Below, piece after piece: positions 62,792-64,000 of a stretch of DNA of 64,000 nt. The translations under genes and the position numbers were made by a program. The stretch covers positions 5,796,501 through 5,860,500 of the forward strand of contig NZ_CP089391.1 in the NCBI RefSeq assembly GCF_027594865.1, given 5' to 3'. Position 1 is the stretch's first letter; every line of letters begins with the position of its first letter. This stretch comes from Bradyrhizobium xenonodulans. GTDB taxonomy: Bacteria > Pseudomonadota > Alphaproteobacteria > Rhizobiales > Xanthobacteraceae. Under the pieces are notes generated by a model. It made no database searches. It was not told the origin of the DNA and was given only the letters and a program-made list of their open reading frames with translations.

Positions 62792-64000
62792 CTATCCCGC
62801 CGCCCGCCGCGGCGTCAGGTTAGCGGCGCCATCGGCCGGCGGCGCGACCTGCATCAAAATGGTCTGGACCGGGGATGCGACTTCGATGCCGTGCTGCTGG
62901 AAGCGCAGCTTCATGCGGCGATTGAATTCGCGCTGGACCGGCCAGCGGCCGGTCTCGGTGCAGCGGATCTGGCCGACGATCGACACCATGGCGCCGTCGA
63001 CCTTGTCGATGCCCCAGAGCTCGAGGTCGCCGCGAATGGCGGCGCGAAACTCCGGCTCGCGCCGCATCTCGTCGACGATCTCCTTGAGGACCTGGCCGGC
63101 ACGGTCGGTATCCTCCTTGTAGGCGACATTGACGCTGACGGACGCATTGCCGGCGCCGCGGCTGGCATTGGTGATGGTCGTGACCGCGCTGAAGGGCACG
63201 ATGTGCACGGCGCCGTCGCCGGCGCGCAGGCGGATGGTGCGGATCGAAACATTCTCCACGACGCCCGTAAGGCCCGAGACGCTGACGGTGTCGCCGACCT
63301 GGACCGTGTTCTCCAGCAGCAGAAACAGGCCGGTGATCAGGTCCTGCACCAGCTTCTGCGAGCCGAAGCCGATGGCGATGCCGACGATGCCGGCGCCCGC
63401 GAGCAGCGGCGCGACATTGACGCCGATCTCGCTCAGCGCCGTGAGCCCGACCACCGTGGCGATCAGGCAGATCAACGCCGTCCGCAACATCGGCTGGAAG
63501 GTGCGCAGGCGCGCGGCGCGGGCGTAATGCCCGTCGCGCGAGAGCGTGTTGATCTGGCGGTCCATGAACGCGTTGCTGGCTTCCCAGATCGCCGCGGCGA
63601 TGATGACGGCGATGCCGATGGTCGCCACGGCCGAGATCAGCCGGCTGCCGATCTGGCCGCCATAGAACCAGACGATGGCATCGACGCCCCAGACTTCGAG
63701 CACGGCGACGAAGCCGACGAAGCCGATCACGCCCGAGACGATCCTGCGCAGCAGCGGCAGGTAGCGGTTGGCGCGGGTCTCGAGCCCGGGAAAGCGCTGG
63801 AGGATCTCCGGCTTGATGCGGAAGCCGCGATCGATCAGGCTCAGCGTCACCATGATGGCGACGCGCGTGATCAGCGCCACCACGACGGTGCCGACGAAAT
63901 ATTGCAGCAGCAGCGAATAGCCGTTGCGGATGTTGAGCGCCCACACCGCCCACAGCGCAAGATCGAGCGCGATGGCAAGATAGTGCCAGCCGCCGGCGAT
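62792..64000 (-). CDS. Large MscS-type mechanosensitive channel (C-terminal part)
   Basis: The frame stays open through the last base, so the N-terminus lies outside the window; 402 residues are visible. They comprise several membrane segments (residues 15-210 of the visible part), the MscS pore helix with LLAGAGIVGIAIGFGSQKLVQDLITG, the beta domain (VQVGDTVSVSGLTGVVENVSIRTIRLR), and the C-terminal cytoplasmic part. The extra membrane segments ahead of the pore point to a member of the larger MscK/YbiO/YnaI classes. It would gate in response to membrane tension. Confidence 0.88.
   Translation of the reverse strand: MAGGWHYLAIALDLALWAVWALNIRNGYSLLLQYFVGTVVVALITRVAIMVTLSLIDRGFRIKPEILQRFPGLETRANRYLPLLRRIVSGVIGFVGFVAVLEVWGVDAIVWFYGGQIGSRLISAVATIGIAVIIAAAIWEASNAFMDRQINTLSRDGHYARAARLRTFQPMLRTALICLIATVVGLTALSEIGVNVAPLLAGAGIVGIAIGFGSQKLVQDLITGLFLLLENTVQVGDTVSVSGLTGVVENVSIRTIRLRAGDGAVHIVPFSAVTTITNASRGAGNASVSVNVAYKEDTDRAGQVLKEIVDEMRREPEFRAAIRGDLELWGIDKVDGAMVSIVGQIRCTETGRWPVQREFNRRMKLRFQQHGIEVASPVQTILMQVAPPADGAANLTPRRAAG

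Overview
The window is GC-rich alphaproteobacterial chromosome, most likely Bradyrhizobium or a close relative. The indications are FixJ-type and FixK-type regulators, an 86-residue SemiSWEET like the one described from Bradyrhizobium japonicum, glgC-glgA order, LTXXQ/Spy proteins, many periplasmic solute-binding proteins, and families of short GC-rich hairpin repeats between genes. The assignment rests on gene content and style only; no alignment was run.

Layout. Positions 1-2.9 kb hold two FixJ-like response regulators, a cysteine-free FixK/FNR-type regulator and a small potassium-channel-like protein with a near-perfect FixK box in front of it. From 3.2 to 20.1 kb lies a genomic island: a 121-bp direct repeat (71 bp perfect) carries the 3' part of tRNA-Lys at the left end and sits in the intact tRNA-Lys gene at the right end. 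No integrase is left. The island begins with regulator fragments (DeoR, AraC). It then carries a long minus-strand operon: a polyamine/opine-type ABC importer, a three-subunit flavin/iron-sulfur amine dehydrogenase, RidA, an ACT-like protein, L-serine dehydratase and asparaginase, under an OccR/NocR-like LysR regulator. Next comes a small cluster with a 4-hydroxylaminobenzoate-lyase-like protein, a nitroreductase, a solute-binding protein and a divergent LysR regulator. The island therefore looks like imported catabolic capacity for nitrogen-containing compounds.

From 20.3 to 35.4 kb is backbone: a Spy/CpxP-like protein with a CpxR-like box, a TRAP binding protein, leuA with a leucine-rich leader peptide and attenuator hairpin, an SMP-30 family protein, a D-Ala-D-Ala ligase, a UvrA-like ATPase, a branched-chain-type binding protein, an ISAs1-family insertion with intact ends inside a hairpin repeat, an oxidoreductase, an RlpA-like protein and a CmcJ-like protein.

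From 35.8 to 41.3 kb is a self-contained regulatory unit. A 1023-residue winged-helix/AAA/TPR regulator lies between a catalase-like gene and two overlapping micro-membrane-protein genes. The promoters of both targets share four 11-bp phased repeats at the same distance (16 bp) from a TAGCAT -10 element. This is the most distinctive undescribed-looking regulon here.

From 41.6 to 64 kb are glgC-glgA-SemiSWEET, a LigB-type dioxygenase, a carboxylesterase that has lost its nucleophile, a natural Baeyer-Villiger monooxygenase/esterase fusion, several small unknown proteins, and a BlaI/BlaR1-like pair. The BlaI-like operator recurs in front of the adjacent DUF1800-DUF1501 operon, which continues to a beta-lactamase-fold protein. 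The BlaR1-like protein has a VHL-beta-like domain between two copies of an unfamiliar sensor repeat. The window ends with malic enzyme, a Bug-type binding protein and the C-terminal part of a large MscS-type channel.
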